Below are positions 1 to 6,755 of a stretch of 21,268 nucleotides of DNA, one piece after another. The DNA is from an uncultured Lachnospiraceae bacterium (lineage in GTDB: Bacteria > Bacillota > Clostridia > Lachnospirales > Lachnospiraceae), in assembly GCA_910585075.1 (NCBI GenBank), contig CAJUED010000060.1, positions 1 to 21,268 of the forward strand, given 5' to 3'. The position numbers and the translations under genes were made by a program. Each line of letters starts with the position of its first letter. The stretch's first letter is position 1. Below the pieces are notes generated by a model. The model had not been told where the DNA came from and searched no databases. It worked only from the letters and a program-made list of their open reading frames with translations.

Positions 1-92
1 ATAAGCCTACCTTGTACTTGGCGGTCTAGGTAGGCTTAAAAACTTATCTCGGAGGTCAACCACTTTGTGGGCGGTTGTTTCCTCTTTTGTAT
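1..92 (-). ncRNA. Candidate antisense small RNA (type I antitoxin-like), 3' end at window edge
   Basis: A promoter on the - strand at 97-125 should start a transcript near position 91. The transcript would cross two hairpins: CCAC/GTGG within a larger stem (about 51-84), then a perfect 11-bp stem, 28-38 with 2-12, with a 15-base loop, which would be the terminator; its U tract would lie beyond the window. No reading frame fits. On the opposite strand, a TAA at 2-4 just before the hairpin and the terminator-like hairpin at 51-88 fit the 3' end of a small toxin mRNA coming from the left. Convergent 3'-overlapping RNAs of this kind are known for TxpA/RatA-type and holin-like-toxin systems. The toxin itself is not visible, so the pairing is inferred. 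Confidence 0.45.
51..88 (+). terminator. Terminator-like hairpin for a + strand transcript entering from the left
   Basis: GGAGG at 51-55 can pair with CCTC at 81-84; inside lie CAACC/GGTTG and CCAC/GTGG pairings. CTTTT follows. It would end a short transcript whose coding part lies left of the window, and it overlaps the candidate antisense RNA. Confidence 0.4.
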
Positions 93-236
93 CTATAATA
101 TAACATATCCTTTTGTGCACTTCAAGAACAAATTATCGTTAATACAAACCGTCCGGAAATAATAACCTGCTGCCCTCCACTCTCTCCGTTTATCAAAGAC
201 ATTCGGAGCGGATATAAGCAGTGGGCACTTCCTTTG
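93..236 (-). other. Gene-poor stretch with a 47-codon startless open frame
   Basis: Between the small RNA and the stop of the 108-aa gene I see no convincing gene. One - strand frame stays open for 47 codons between stops (CAA at 236 to TAG at 95-93) with residues such as CPLLISAPNVFDKRR, but it has no ATG, GTG or TTG start in a usable place. It could be a decayed coding remnant or a conserved noncoding block next to the small RNA promoter. A strong AGGAGGT at the end of the 108-aa gene is followed by ATGATG, but that frame closes after 13 codons. Confidence 0.2.
97..125 (-). promoter_or_regulatory. Sigma-A promoter with extended -10 for the small RNA
   Basis: On the - strand: -35 TTGAAG (125-120), 17-base spacer, TGT then -10 TATATT (102-97). 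The TG of an extended -10 is present. The start would be near 91-90. Confidence 0.5.
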
Positions 237-297
237 TTAATCTATATTTACCATAAGAAGCATACAAGCACTCTATTACTTATCATCATATATATGC

Positions 298-624
298 CTA
301 CCTCCTGTAACTATTAATAATTTTCACAGCTCTATGTTCGTTATAAGCTCTTTGTGCTGATTTTCTTGCCATTGCTTCCGCTGGTGTCTCCTGCTTATCA
401 GCTTCTTTCTTTTGCTTACGATAACGAATCACTTCTCCGGTATGCTCTGGTGTCCGTTCTACCCCTATTTCTTTGTATGAATTTTTCAAAAAATTACGGG
501 CAGTTTGATAATCAATCCCATTCCTTGTTAGCTCCCGTATAACTTCTCCTTCAGTAACGCCATTTTCGTCCGCTGTTTCAAGCATTCTTGAAAGCATTGT
601 TTTTACTTTTTCTTTTACTTCCAT
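298..624 (-). CDS. Hypothetical protein, 108 aa, possible HTH
   Basis: Not recognised. The protein is small, charged and basic towards its C-terminus (rich in K and R after residue 68). The N-terminal half (residues 5-50) is predicted by eye to be helical, with a stretch around GVTEGEVIRELTRNGIDYQ that could form a winged-helix or helix-turn-helix; this is only a visual guess. The start is supported by AGGAGGT eight to nine bases before the ATG. It is the last gene of the element's - strand operon inside the window and follows the 128-aa gene by 16 bases. No membrane segment or signal peptide is seen. In satellites, such terminal small genes often interfere with the helper phage or serve regulation, but nothing here shows which. 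Confidence 0.75.
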   Translation of the reverse strand: MEVKEKVKTMLSRMLETADENGVTEGEVIRELTRNGIDYQTARNFLKNSYKEIGVERTPEHTGEVIRYRKQKKEADKQETPAEAMARKSAQRAYNEHRAVKIINSYRR

Positions 625-640
625 GATATTCTACCTCCTG

Positions 641-1027
641 TTATTGGAATAATTGCAAATTTTCAGCTATTGCTTTTTGTCTTTTGGCGGTATCTTTAAT
701 TGCAAATATTTTTTCTCTCTTTTTTTCCTCTGCTTCCAGTCGTTCATCATACTGTGCCGCCAACTCCGGGTACGTTCTCTTTATTTTAGAAATTTCGCAA
801 GTATCACTGAATCGCGTACTGCGCCTTAATCCCTTGTATCTTTCAAATGATATGCCTGTCTCGGATGTATTTTCCTTTATTCCTTTGGAGCCTAAGCCCA
901 TTTGATAATCCCATAAATCATCTTTTTGTTTTTCGGTTAATTCCCCTAAGCGTTTTTCGCGCTCCCAGCTGTTCGGCTCCGTCGAAAAAACATATTTATA
1001 TAATTCCGTTATTTTTTGATTCTTCAT
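641..1027 (-). CDS. Hypothetical protein, 128 aa
   Basis: Not recognised. A soluble, highly charged protein. The C-terminal third (about residues 88-125) is rich in E, K, R and A, with a heptad-like pattern that suggests a helical coiled coil. The start has GAGGT about eight bases upstream. It follows the 90-aa gene by 9 bases and precedes the 108-aa gene by 16, so it belongs to the same operon. No catalytic motif, cysteine cluster or membrane segment is visible. Its place after the terminase-like gene would suit a packaging or capsid-interference role if the element is a satellite, but this is context only. Confidence 0.75.
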   Translation of the reverse strand: MKNQKITELYKYVFSTEPNSWEREKRLGELTEKQKDDLWDYQMGLGSKGIKENTSETGISFERYKGLRRSTRFSDTCEISKIKRTYPELAAQYDERLEAEEKKREKIFAIKDTAKRQKAIAENLQLFQ

Positions 1028-1036
1028 TATTATACC

Positions 1037-1309
1037 TCACTTTCTGTTCTCCGCTATTGGCAAATATACGACTGGACATCCCTTGACTTTCAATCCATAA
1101 AAAATTTTCAATTCGTTCGTGATGCGTCTTTTTAGTAACAACATATCCGGATAAATACTTCTAAGCGTTGCTCGCAATGTATCAAAAGAAATATTGTATT
1201 TCTCACATAACACAGTACATATTTCCGTTTCGAGGACATATCCTTGGTGCCCGATTATTCTTAAAATTTCAGTTTTTAAAATTTCTTCAACATATTCTTT
1301 AAATACCAT
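1037..1309 (-). CDS. Hypothetical protein, 90 aa
   Basis: Not recognised. The start codon lies inside the end of the terminase-like gene (11-base overlap), with GGAGGAAA placed three bases before the ATG, so translation of the two is probably coupled. The protein has a compact mixed pattern: helices at residues 3-20 and 38-50, then a strand-like segment with FYGLKV and VVYLPI near the C-terminus. This could be a small winged-helix-like fold, with residues 25-65 as the helix-turn-helix, but the pattern is weak. No cysteine pairs suited to metal binding (only three scattered Cys) and no membrane segment. Confidence 0.7.
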   Translation of the reverse strand: MVFKEYVEEILKTEILRIIGHQGYVLETEICTVLCEKYNISFDTLRATLRSIYPDMLLLKRRITNELKIFYGLKVKGCPVVYLPIAENRK

Positions 1310-1955
1310 CTTTTTCCTCCTTCATTCCTAATTGTGGTAAATTTTCGCACTTTGGCTCTATCAGTTCTCCAAGCCGTGGAAGGTCTTTGGCGGTCAACAC
1401 CTTACGTTCCGGCTGTTCTACCACTCCAAACTTAAATTCTTGTTCATTGCTCCACCTTGTATTTTCTTTATTATTCAGCCAAAATATAGTTCCGGCATTA
1501 TTGCGGTTATCGCCTAATTTTTGCTCATAAAAATCTTCAATGAGAATGTACGCTTTTCTGATAAGGTCAAAATCTGCTGTAGCAATTTTTTGTCTGCCTT
1601 TGTTTTCACCCATCACTTTATAAATATTTCCTCTGCGGTCAGAACCTTTCACGTAATCAACTACAGTCTGCGGAGATAATCCTAATGCCAACGCCAGACC
1701 ACTTTTGGTCGGATTGCGTTTCCACACATAATTTACTTCCTGTGTGTCCTCGTCTTGTGATAGCACCAAACAGCTCTGAAAATATGTAGTTATCCTATTT
1801 TTCACTTCCTCCCTCGTCAACACTATATCATCACGCTCCCCTAAAATGGCCTCTATCTGTTCCGGAGAATATGAAAGTCCTCCTGCTTTTTTTGCTTCTT
1901 CCCATGCCCGAACCATATATTGCCCTCTACCATCCGTTTTTTCTTCATTTTTCAT
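1299..1955 (-). CDS. Terminase small subunit-like protein
   Basis: A 218-aa protein if it begins at the ATG at 1953-1955, which has AAGGAGC at good spacing; an upstream TTG at 1997 adds 14 residues but lacks a ribosome site. An HTH-like segment covers residues 85-103 (SGLALALGLSPQTVVDYVK), and residues 154-173 contain AGTIFWLNN, resembling the 'IF-LKN-x-x-x-W' signature found in DNA-packaging small terminase subunits. In phages this subunit recognises the pac or cos site and hands DNA to the large subunit. No large subunit lies beside it, which is typical of phage-inducible islands that redirect a helper phage's packaging. It follows the HNH gene by 51 bases. The family call rests on motif memory and may be wrong; a generic HTH phage protein is the alternative. 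Confidence 0.6.
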   Translation of the reverse strand: MKNEEKTDGRGQYMVRAWEEAKKAGGLSYSPEQIEAILGERDDIVLTREEVKNRITTYFQSCLVLSQDEDTQEVNYVWKRNPTKSGLALALGLSPQTVVDYVKGSDRRGNIYKVMGENKGRQKIATADFDLIRKAYILIEDFYEQKLGDNRNNAGTIFWLNNKENTRWSNEQEFKFGVVEQPERKVLTAKDLPRLGELIEPKCENLPQLGMKEEKDGI

Positions 1956-2006
1956 ATGATTTTGCTCCTTTTTTATAAATTGTGTATAGGTATACAACTT
2001 GATTAT

Positions 2007-2252
2007 TTAAGCTCTCCTGCGGTCGTAATATGCGTGTATCTTCTTATGGCACGAACCGCACAAAGTACAAAGGTCTGTCAACACATTTTCATTGCCTAAT
2101 CTGGCATAAGTAACATGATGCACCTGTACGCTTCTAATACGCTCAAGCGGTCTGCCGCACATCACGCAACCGCCATCAATGGCTATACGTTCCTGTTTCT
2201 TAGCTTCCCATTCGTCACTACGCATATAGTCTTTATACCGCTGTGTCTGCAT
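2007..2252 (-). CDS. HNH endonuclease-family protein
   Basis: An 81-aa protein with a complete small HNH module. Two zinc-binding pairs are visible, CVMC (Cys29, Cys32) and CTLCGSC (Cys62, Cys65), plus the catalytic HH in QVHHVTYARLGNE (His45-His46) and a closing H in CHKKIH. In phages, HNH proteins of this size sit next to terminase genes and support packaging by nicking or cutting DNA. Here it lies directly before the terminase-small-subunit-like gene, the usual phage arrangement. The ATG lies inside the 3' end of the 74-aa gene (20-base overlap) and has AAGGAGATG upstream, so the two are probably translationally coupled. The enzyme could act on phage or satellite DNA; the target cannot be read from the sequence. 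Confidence 0.88.
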   Translation of the reverse strand: MQTQRYKDYMRSDEWEAKKQERIAIDGGCVMCGRPLERIRSVQVHHVTYARLGNENVLTDLCTLCGSCHKKIHAYYDRRRA

Positions 2253-2457
2253 TGGCTTTCATCTCCTTATAAATTCGTTCAAACTCTGTAATTTCTCCTA
2301 ATACAAGGTTTCGGATAAATTTACACTCATTGTATTTTTTTGAAATTGCATTGCCCTCATTAACTAACATTTCCCAAAATTCATCTGTATCTTGTATATT
2401 TTCGATATGGTTTTTATGAAATTCCCACACATCTTTATACATTGAAAAATAATCCAT
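2233..2457 (-). CDS. Hypothetical protein, 74 aa
   Basis: Not recognised. A short acidic-to-neutral helical protein containing many aromatic residues near its N-terminus (MDYFSMYKDVWEFHKNHIE). No metal-binding cysteines, membrane segment or clear HTH. It is the first gene after the repeat-rich noncoding stretch downstream of the primase-helicase, and its 3' end overlaps the start of the HNH gene by 20 bases. I do not see a strong ribosome site directly before the ATG at 2457; GCAGGTGTAAGT just upstream could serve (AGGTG eight bases away). It could be a small accessory factor of the nuclease or packaging module, by position only. Confidence 0.65.
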   Translation of the reverse strand: MDYFSMYKDVWEFHKNHIENIQDTDEFWEMLVNEGNAISKKYNECKFIRNLVLGEITEFERIYKEMKANADTAV

Positions 2458-2664
2458 ACTTACACCTGCTTTCTGAAATTCCGTTACATAAAACCGTAAG
2501 ATTTCTTACATTCATTTTGCACACTTCATTTTATTAAAGTGCTTGAAACCATTGATTTTACTGGATTTGTGCAAAATGTGCATTTCAAATGTGACATTCT
2601 AAAGTTAAACTCTTATAGGAAATTTACATTTACTTTGCACAAATTGCACATTTCTATTTTTTCT
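2458..2664. other. Candidate replication origin with TGTGCA/TGCACA repeats
   Basis: A 207-base AT-rich gap right behind the primase-helicase gene. Five copies of the hexamer TGTGCA or its complement TGCACA occur: 2518-2523, 2568-2573, 2577-2582, 2636-2641 and 2645-2650. The last four form two pairs, each with a 9-base step, the pairs facing in opposite directions. A GTAAG/CTTAC palindrome lies at 2496-2509. P4-family primase-helicases are known to act on repeat-bearing origins near their own gene, so this may be the element's origin. No promoter here is convincing enough to list. Confidence 0.45.
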
Positions 2665-4968
2665 TTAGTCAAAAGGTAGCGGTTCTTGCCCCTCATATTC
2701 AACAAAATCTGTTTCCACCGTATAGCCCTTTACGATATTTTTTACGGTCTTGCCCTCCACCGTTCCACTATTCGCAAATAAGCCCTTAGTTTTAAGTTCT
2801 GCAAAGAAATTTGACTTGTTTTCTACTCCAAAGCCGTTTTCCTCACACCACTTTGAATAAACCTCGTAAATATCCTTTGCTTTGCTGTTCCTGCCTGTCT
2901 TAGTCAAACATTCGTTGATAAAATTGCCGATTTTATCGCTATCCGTTCTATAGGTGTTAGTAGCTGTCTGTACTGCTTGTGGCGGCTCTAATCCCTGCTG
3001 CCTATATAGCCGCAATCCCTCAATACACCAATTCAAGATGCCGGATAGCTCCTGTTTATCTCTCAATCTGTTTTTTAGGTCTTTGTCCTGCTCCTGCGGC
3101 TCAAAATGTCGGTCAAAACTGATAACATTTATTCTGCCGGAGCTGAAAACCGTATCATCTGTAATCGTTGGTAAATAATTTGTATTTATCACTAATTTAA
3201 ACTTAGGAATAAAGCTAAATTCCCTCTGGTGTAAATGCCGTGCTGTGATAGAATCCCGGCCCAACAAAGATTTTAATAAAGCTGTATCAAATAACATTCG
3301 TTTTGGCGGCTCACTTGCATTACAGAACCTACACCCTGCTAATCGTGCTATATCTCCGCTTGCCTGTCTGCTGTCAAGATTTTGCTTTACCGCAAGGCTT
3401 TCTGGCTTCATTGTCAACGCATAATCGCCCAGCAGATATATCAGAGTTTCACAAAACGTACTTTTTCCGTTTCGTGTCGTACTTCCATAGAGAATAAAAC
3501 AAGTTTCCTGCTCTGTGTTCCCGGTCAATGAAAGCCCTGCTATCTTTTGGAGATATAATATCTTCTCCCTATCGTCCTGCATAATTTCTGATAAAAATTT
3601 CTTCCATTCTTTGCAATCGGCAGCAGGATTGTATTCAGCATTGCATATCTTTGAAAGAAGCATATCAGGGCTGTGTTTCACAAACTTTGGGTTATCCTCC
3701 GTTAAATCAAGTGTACCGTTCTGCACATTCAGAAAATAGTCATTTGTATCTAACTGCTCATTATCGAAAAAGTATACATCTTTACTATCCTGTAACATAT
3801 TGTTTCGGTTTCTGATATTACATAATGTTGCTACTGCTTTTAAATATTTGCCCTCTGTATCAACATTTACCGCATATCTGACAAGTGCATCTGATAAGGC
3901 TTTCGCTGATGCCCTTGCACTCAAACCCTCAATATCATCAATCCATCTTTTACCGTCATACCGCATAAAATCTTTTCTTGATGGGTTATATCTGTGCTTG
4001 TCCTTAAAAACATCTGCAAATAGCCGCCCAAAACCCTTATCGCTCGTTTCGTATTGCTCGGCGTGCAAATCCTTTAATACCCGTTCTAAAGGTCTGTCCT
4101 GCTGCCCTTGTGGTGTTATAAGGGTGTCGTGTTTTGATACGCCCTCCCTTACGGCTTCTTTAACAGTTCTTTGTTCCTGCTGTAGCATCTGTTCAAATTC
4201 TTGCTTACTGTGTCCTGCACTAAAATAATCCGTTATATCTGCTTTGGGTGTGTCCGGCATAGGTACAATGATTTTACTACTCTTTGCGACTGCTTTAATG
4301 TCATTCTGGATAATTTCAGCAACACGTTTTCCCGGCTCGTCATTGTCTACCAATATGAAAACCTCTGCTCCCTGCACCAATGTAGCAAAGTCTGACTGCC
4401 AATCATTCACACCGCCATAAGTAAAAGTTGTGTAGCCTTGTTTTATCAGCGTATCAACGTCTTTTTCGCCCTCTGGTATAAAAATAGGTCTTCCCTCTGC
4501 AATCGCCTTATTTATGGTTTGTGGACTTCCATAGATAGCTTTATAATTCTTTCTGCCTACATCATGCCCTAAACCGTATGCAAAACGCTCATTCTGCAAT
4601 TTGCCATAGATGATTTTCTTGCCCTCAAGCCTAATTTTTGTAAAAGCATAAGAACCGTTAATAGAAAAGTAATTGTAAACCGCTTCAATCTTACGTTTCT
4701 CTCTGCTCTCTACATAGGCTCGCCAGTTTGGACTTCTTGGCTCTACATCATAAAAAGTATCTTTCTTTTCAAGCCCTACTACTCCTAAAATTTCATCAAT
4801 AGTACACCCTGCATGGCAGTAAAACAACGTACACTTCCTGCCTTTTGTGATTGTCAATGAAGCGTGTTTATCATCATGTGCCGGGCATTGGCATTGTGTT
4901 TTATCTCCATATCGCTTTTTTATCTTAAAGTAACGCAAATTGTTTTCGTATATCTCATTAGCAGTCAT
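2665..4968 (-). CDS. P4-family primase-helicase (zinc finger, TOPRIM, D5_N/SF3 helicase)
   Basis: A 767-aa replication protein. Residues 26-55 form a zinc-binding segment (CQC...H, CHAGC), followed by a TOPRIM domain around 157-220 with the expected acidic residues (E166 in IPEGEKD, D208 and D210 in LVDND). Residues about 300-470 resemble D5_N, with NGTLDLTED. The SF3 helicase core follows: Walker A GSTTRNGKST at 495-504, motif B around E553 (FCNASEPP), motif C KLVINTNYLP at 591-600. A winged-helix C-terminal part is likely. Such proteins prime and unwind DNA at an origin to replicate plasmids, phages and satellites. It overlaps the 64-aa gene by an ATGA and is followed by the repeat-bearing gap. 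The domain order is complete, and the length fits the family. Confidence 0.93.
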   Translation of the reverse strand: MTANEIYENNLRYFKIKKRYGDKTQCQCPAHDDKHASLTITKGRKCTLFYCHAGCTIDEILGVVGLEKKDTFYDVEPRSPNWRAYVESREKRKIEAVYNYFSINGSYAFTKIRLEGKKIIYGKLQNERFAYGLGHDVGRKNYKAIYGSPQTINKAIAEGRPIFIPEGEKDVDTLIKQGYTTFTYGGVNDWQSDFATLVQGAEVFILVDNDEPGKRVAEIIQNDIKAVAKSSKIIVPMPDTPKADITDYFSAGHSKQEFEQMLQQEQRTVKEAVREGVSKHDTLITPQGQQDRPLERVLKDLHAEQYETSDKGFGRLFADVFKDKHRYNPSRKDFMRYDGKRWIDDIEGLSARASAKALSDALVRYAVNVDTEGKYLKAVATLCNIRNRNNMLQDSKDVYFFDNEQLDTNDYFLNVQNGTLDLTEDNPKFVKHSPDMLLSKICNAEYNPAADCKEWKKFLSEIMQDDREKILYLQKIAGLSLTGNTEQETCFILYGSTTRNGKSTFCETLIYLLGDYALTMKPESLAVKQNLDSRQASGDIARLAGCRFCNASEPPKRMLFDTALLKSLLGRDSITARHLHQREFSFIPKFKLVINTNYLPTITDDTVFSSGRINVISFDRHFEPQEQDKDLKNRLRDKQELSGILNWCIEGLRLYRQQGLEPPQAVQTATNTYRTDSDKIGNFINECLTKTGRNSKAKDIYEVYSKWCEENGFGVENKSNFFAELKTKGLFANSGTVEGKTVKNIVKGYTVETDFVEYEGQEPLPFD

Positions 4969-5159
4969 TTATCCCACCGCCCTTCTAAAATTCCTCTGAT
5001 ATGTTCAGATTCCTCATCAAGGGCATCCATTTTTCGCTGTATATATCTGTAACAATATTCATTATTACTGTGTTCTGTTTGTAACCGTTCTAAGATTTCA
5101 TACTTACGCATCAACTCTTTTTGCTGTTTTTTCAATCGGCACCTTTTCAAAATATTCAT
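4965..5159 (-). CDS. Hypothetical protein, 64 aa, helical/coiled coil
   Basis: Not recognised. Almost all residues favour helix, with a strongly basic start (MNILKRCRLKKQQKE) and heptad-like spacing of L, M and I from about residue 17 to 60, suggesting a short coiled coil or a pair of helices. Its start overlaps the end of the 74-aa HTH gene by four bases and its end overlaps the start of the primase-helicase by four bases, so all three are probably translated in a coupled chain. A role as a partner of the primase is plausible from position only. Confidence 0.7.
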   Translation of the reverse strand: MNILKRCRLKKQQKELMRKYEILERLQTEHSNNEYCYRYIQRKMDALDEESEHIRGILEGRWDK

Positions 5160-5380
5160 TCCGATGTACCCCCTTTATAAAGGAAACCTGTTTCCTCGTA
5201 AAACTTCTTAGGGTAAATCAAATATGAATATTGTCGGCTCTTTGGTGTCCTGTGGTATGCAATTCCCCAGTTTACCGCACCGCTTTGAAGTAATAGCCTT
5301 ACCGTCTGACAATCTACCTTTAAAGCTTTGGAAGCGACTGCAACAGGGATATTTGCACATTCAAAAATAGGTTCGTTCAT
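5156..5380 (-). CDS. Small HTH protein, excisionase/AlpA-like
   Basis: A 74-aa protein when started at the ATG at 5378-5380, which has GGCGGTG seven bases upstream; a GTG at 5389 would add three residues. Residues about 11-35 (IPVAVASKALKVDCQTVR) look like the helix-turn-helix of MerR/excisionase-type proteins, followed by a basic wing (YHRTPKSRQYSYLIYPK). Excisionases bend attachment-site DNA and direct the integrase to excision; some also act as transcription factors. Its position early in the divergent operon, opposite the integrase and repressor, is where xis or str is found in phage-inducible islands. It overlaps the 64-aa gene. A plain transcription regulator is the alternative. Confidence 0.65.
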   Translation of the reverse strand: MNEPIFECANIPVAVASKALKVDCQTVRLLLQSGAVNWGIAYHRTPKSRQYSYLIYPKKFYEETGFLYKGGTSE

Positions 5381-5392
5381 ATGTGTCACCGC

Positions 5393-5575
5393 CTATTCTG
5401 CCGTCAAATCGTCAATAATTGCTTTAATTTCGGCTTTTTTATCGTCTGGTAATTCATGCCTTAACATTCTTGAAAAATTGCTATCTGCCATCCCACCATA
5501 TCTTTCTGCTATTCTCCAAAACGGAACACCTTTATTCCTTGCATATTCTCGGATATCTAAATTCTTTTTTTGCAT
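5393..5575 (-). CDS. Small Cro-like HTH protein, 60 aa
   Basis: First gene of the divergent - strand operon. Residues about 9-40 (NKGVPFWRIAERYG, DSNFSRMLRHELP) form a helix-turn-helix of the kind seen in short phage regulators of Firmicutes, followed by a short helix (EIKAIIDDL). AGAGGTGA lies about 11 bases before the ATG, a rather wide gap. Placed directly opposite the repressor-like gene at 5737, it is in the position of a Cro- or Str-type protein. It could bind the palindromic operator at 5699-5715. The assignment as DNA-binding is fairly safe; the regulatory role is inferred. Confidence 0.68.
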   Translation of the reverse strand: MQKKNLDIREYARNKGVPFWRIAERYGGMADSNFSRMLRHELPDDKKAEIKAIIDDLTAE

Positions 5576-5643
5576 ACTTTATTACTTCACCTCTCACTTA
5601 TTTTGTTTTTAGAAGCTTCTATAAAAATTTAATCACTTATATC

Positions 5644-5672
5644 TTGTATTTAAAACCACTATATGCTACAAT
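5644..5672 (+). promoter_or_regulatory. Promoter of the repressor-integrase transcript
   Basis: -35 TTGTAT at 5644-5649, 17-base spacer, -10 TACAAT at 5667-5672 preceded by TGC (extended -10). The -35 lies inside an operator half-site (TTGTATTTAAAA, 5644-5655). The same segment read on - offers TTGTAG-17-TACAAG as a weaker candidate for the divergent operon, which would put both promoters face to face. Confidence 0.5.
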
Positions 5673-5698
5673 AATAACAATAATTTTACCAAAAATAA

Positions 5699-5715
5699 TT
5701 GTATTTTAAATACAA
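5699..5715. promoter_or_regulatory. Palindromic operator
   Basis: TTGTATTTTAAATACAA is a perfect 8-bp inverted repeat around a single T. A half-copy sits at 5644-5655. It lies between the divergent genes, about 20 bases before the repressor-like start codon, a usual site for autoregulation by a phage-type repressor. Confidence 0.55.
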
Positions 5716-5736
5716 CTAGCAATCAGGAGTACATCT

Positions 5737-6675
5737 ATGCAATATAATGAAAATGATTATTCAGACAATTTTAAGGAGAAACTCTTAGCCCTAATTGATA
5801 ATAAGTATAGAGATTATGATAAAAAAGAAAGACGAAAACTTTTTAAGAAAGATTACTCAAGCACGTACAATATAGATGAAAAAAAGTTCAATAATACATC
5901 TAATGAATGGTTAACCGGAAGAAATTTGGCCAGCTTAGATAATTTGCTTAGGATATGTAGTTTCTTCGATTGCGACATTGAATATTTAATTACTAAGCAA
6001 GATGTTTTTTCTAAAGGAATTGCAAATGCATCAGAAGAAACGGGGTTAGCCTATACAACTATTGATGAATTAAAAAGTTTACCTATATCAGAAAAGCATA
6101 TTGTAGATGCAATTTGGGGCCGGACAATTATCTCAACAAACCTTATTAAGACAATTAAAGAAATGTTGTTTTATTCACATCCACTTACCAGAAATAATTC
6201 ATATATCCTACTTGATAAAAGCCTGACCGCACGTGATAAAGATTATGAACAGCTAGAAATTAAAATCAATGAAAATCAAATAATCGATATTCTATCGCAA
6301 AGACTATCAATCGAAATGCGCGAAATAATTGAAGCATTAAGTAAGGACAAAAAATTATCAGATGAAATTTTGGAAGACTATAAAAATAAATTCTTCACAT
6401 ATCACCGCCATGTCCTAACTGCTGAAGAACTTCCTAAATTTATAACTGATGATAATGGGAATCTGATTATAGATATTGATAGTCAAATATACAGAATAGA
6501 AGAAAAAATACTGGATCGTTTAGAAAGAAGATATAAAAAAGGTAAATCTTTTGATTATGGTATCAATATTCACAATTATTCTGATTTCAAAAAGTGTATT
6601 CAAAAATATAGAGTAGAAAAAACAAAAGAGGATTATTTATCTTGGCTTAAACATATTGATTCTGAAACAGAATAA
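5737..6675 (+). CDS. Repressor-like HTH protein, 312 aa (Stl-like position)
   Basis: Very AT-rich gene with AGGAG seven to eight bases before its ATG. Residues about 53-90 (NEWLTGRNLASLDNLLRIC, then FFDCDIEYLITKQD) have the pattern of the end of an XRE-type HTH domain, where the repressor recognises a site; the first helices are degenerate. The rest is long, charged and mostly helical, with no recognisable peptidase motif, so it is not a LexA/CI-type self-cleaving repressor. In phage-inducible islands the Stl repressor has an HTH N-terminus and a long C-terminal part that a helper-phage protein binds to derepress the island; the length, orientation and neighbours fit that. An abortive-infection role is another possibility. 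Confidence 0.72.
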   Translation: MQYNENDYSDNFKEKLLALIDNKYRDYDKKERRKLFKKDYSSTYNIDEKKFNNTSNEWLTGRNLASLDNLLRICSFFDCDIEYLITKQDVFSKGIANASEETGLAYTTIDELKSLPISEKHIVDAIWGRTIISTNLIKTIKEMLFYSHPLTRNNSYILLDKSLTARDKDYEQLEIKINENQIIDILSQRLSIEMREIIEALSKDKKLSDEILEDYKNKFFTYHRHVLTAEELPKFITDDNGNLIIDIDSQIYRIEEKILDRLERRYKKGKSFDYGINIHNYSDFKKCIQKYRVEKTKEDYLSWLKHIDSETE

Positions 6676-6755
6676 TATTTTTTACTGGGAGAAAATGACG
6701 ATTGATGAAACCCACTAGCTTAGGCTCATTCTATTTATAGAAAGGAAGTGCACTA

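Noticed and set aside
3800..4228. 142-codon + strand frame
   Set aside because: Lies wholly inside the primase-helicase gene in antisense, has no ribosome site, and gives a low-complexity cysteine- and serine-rich protein.
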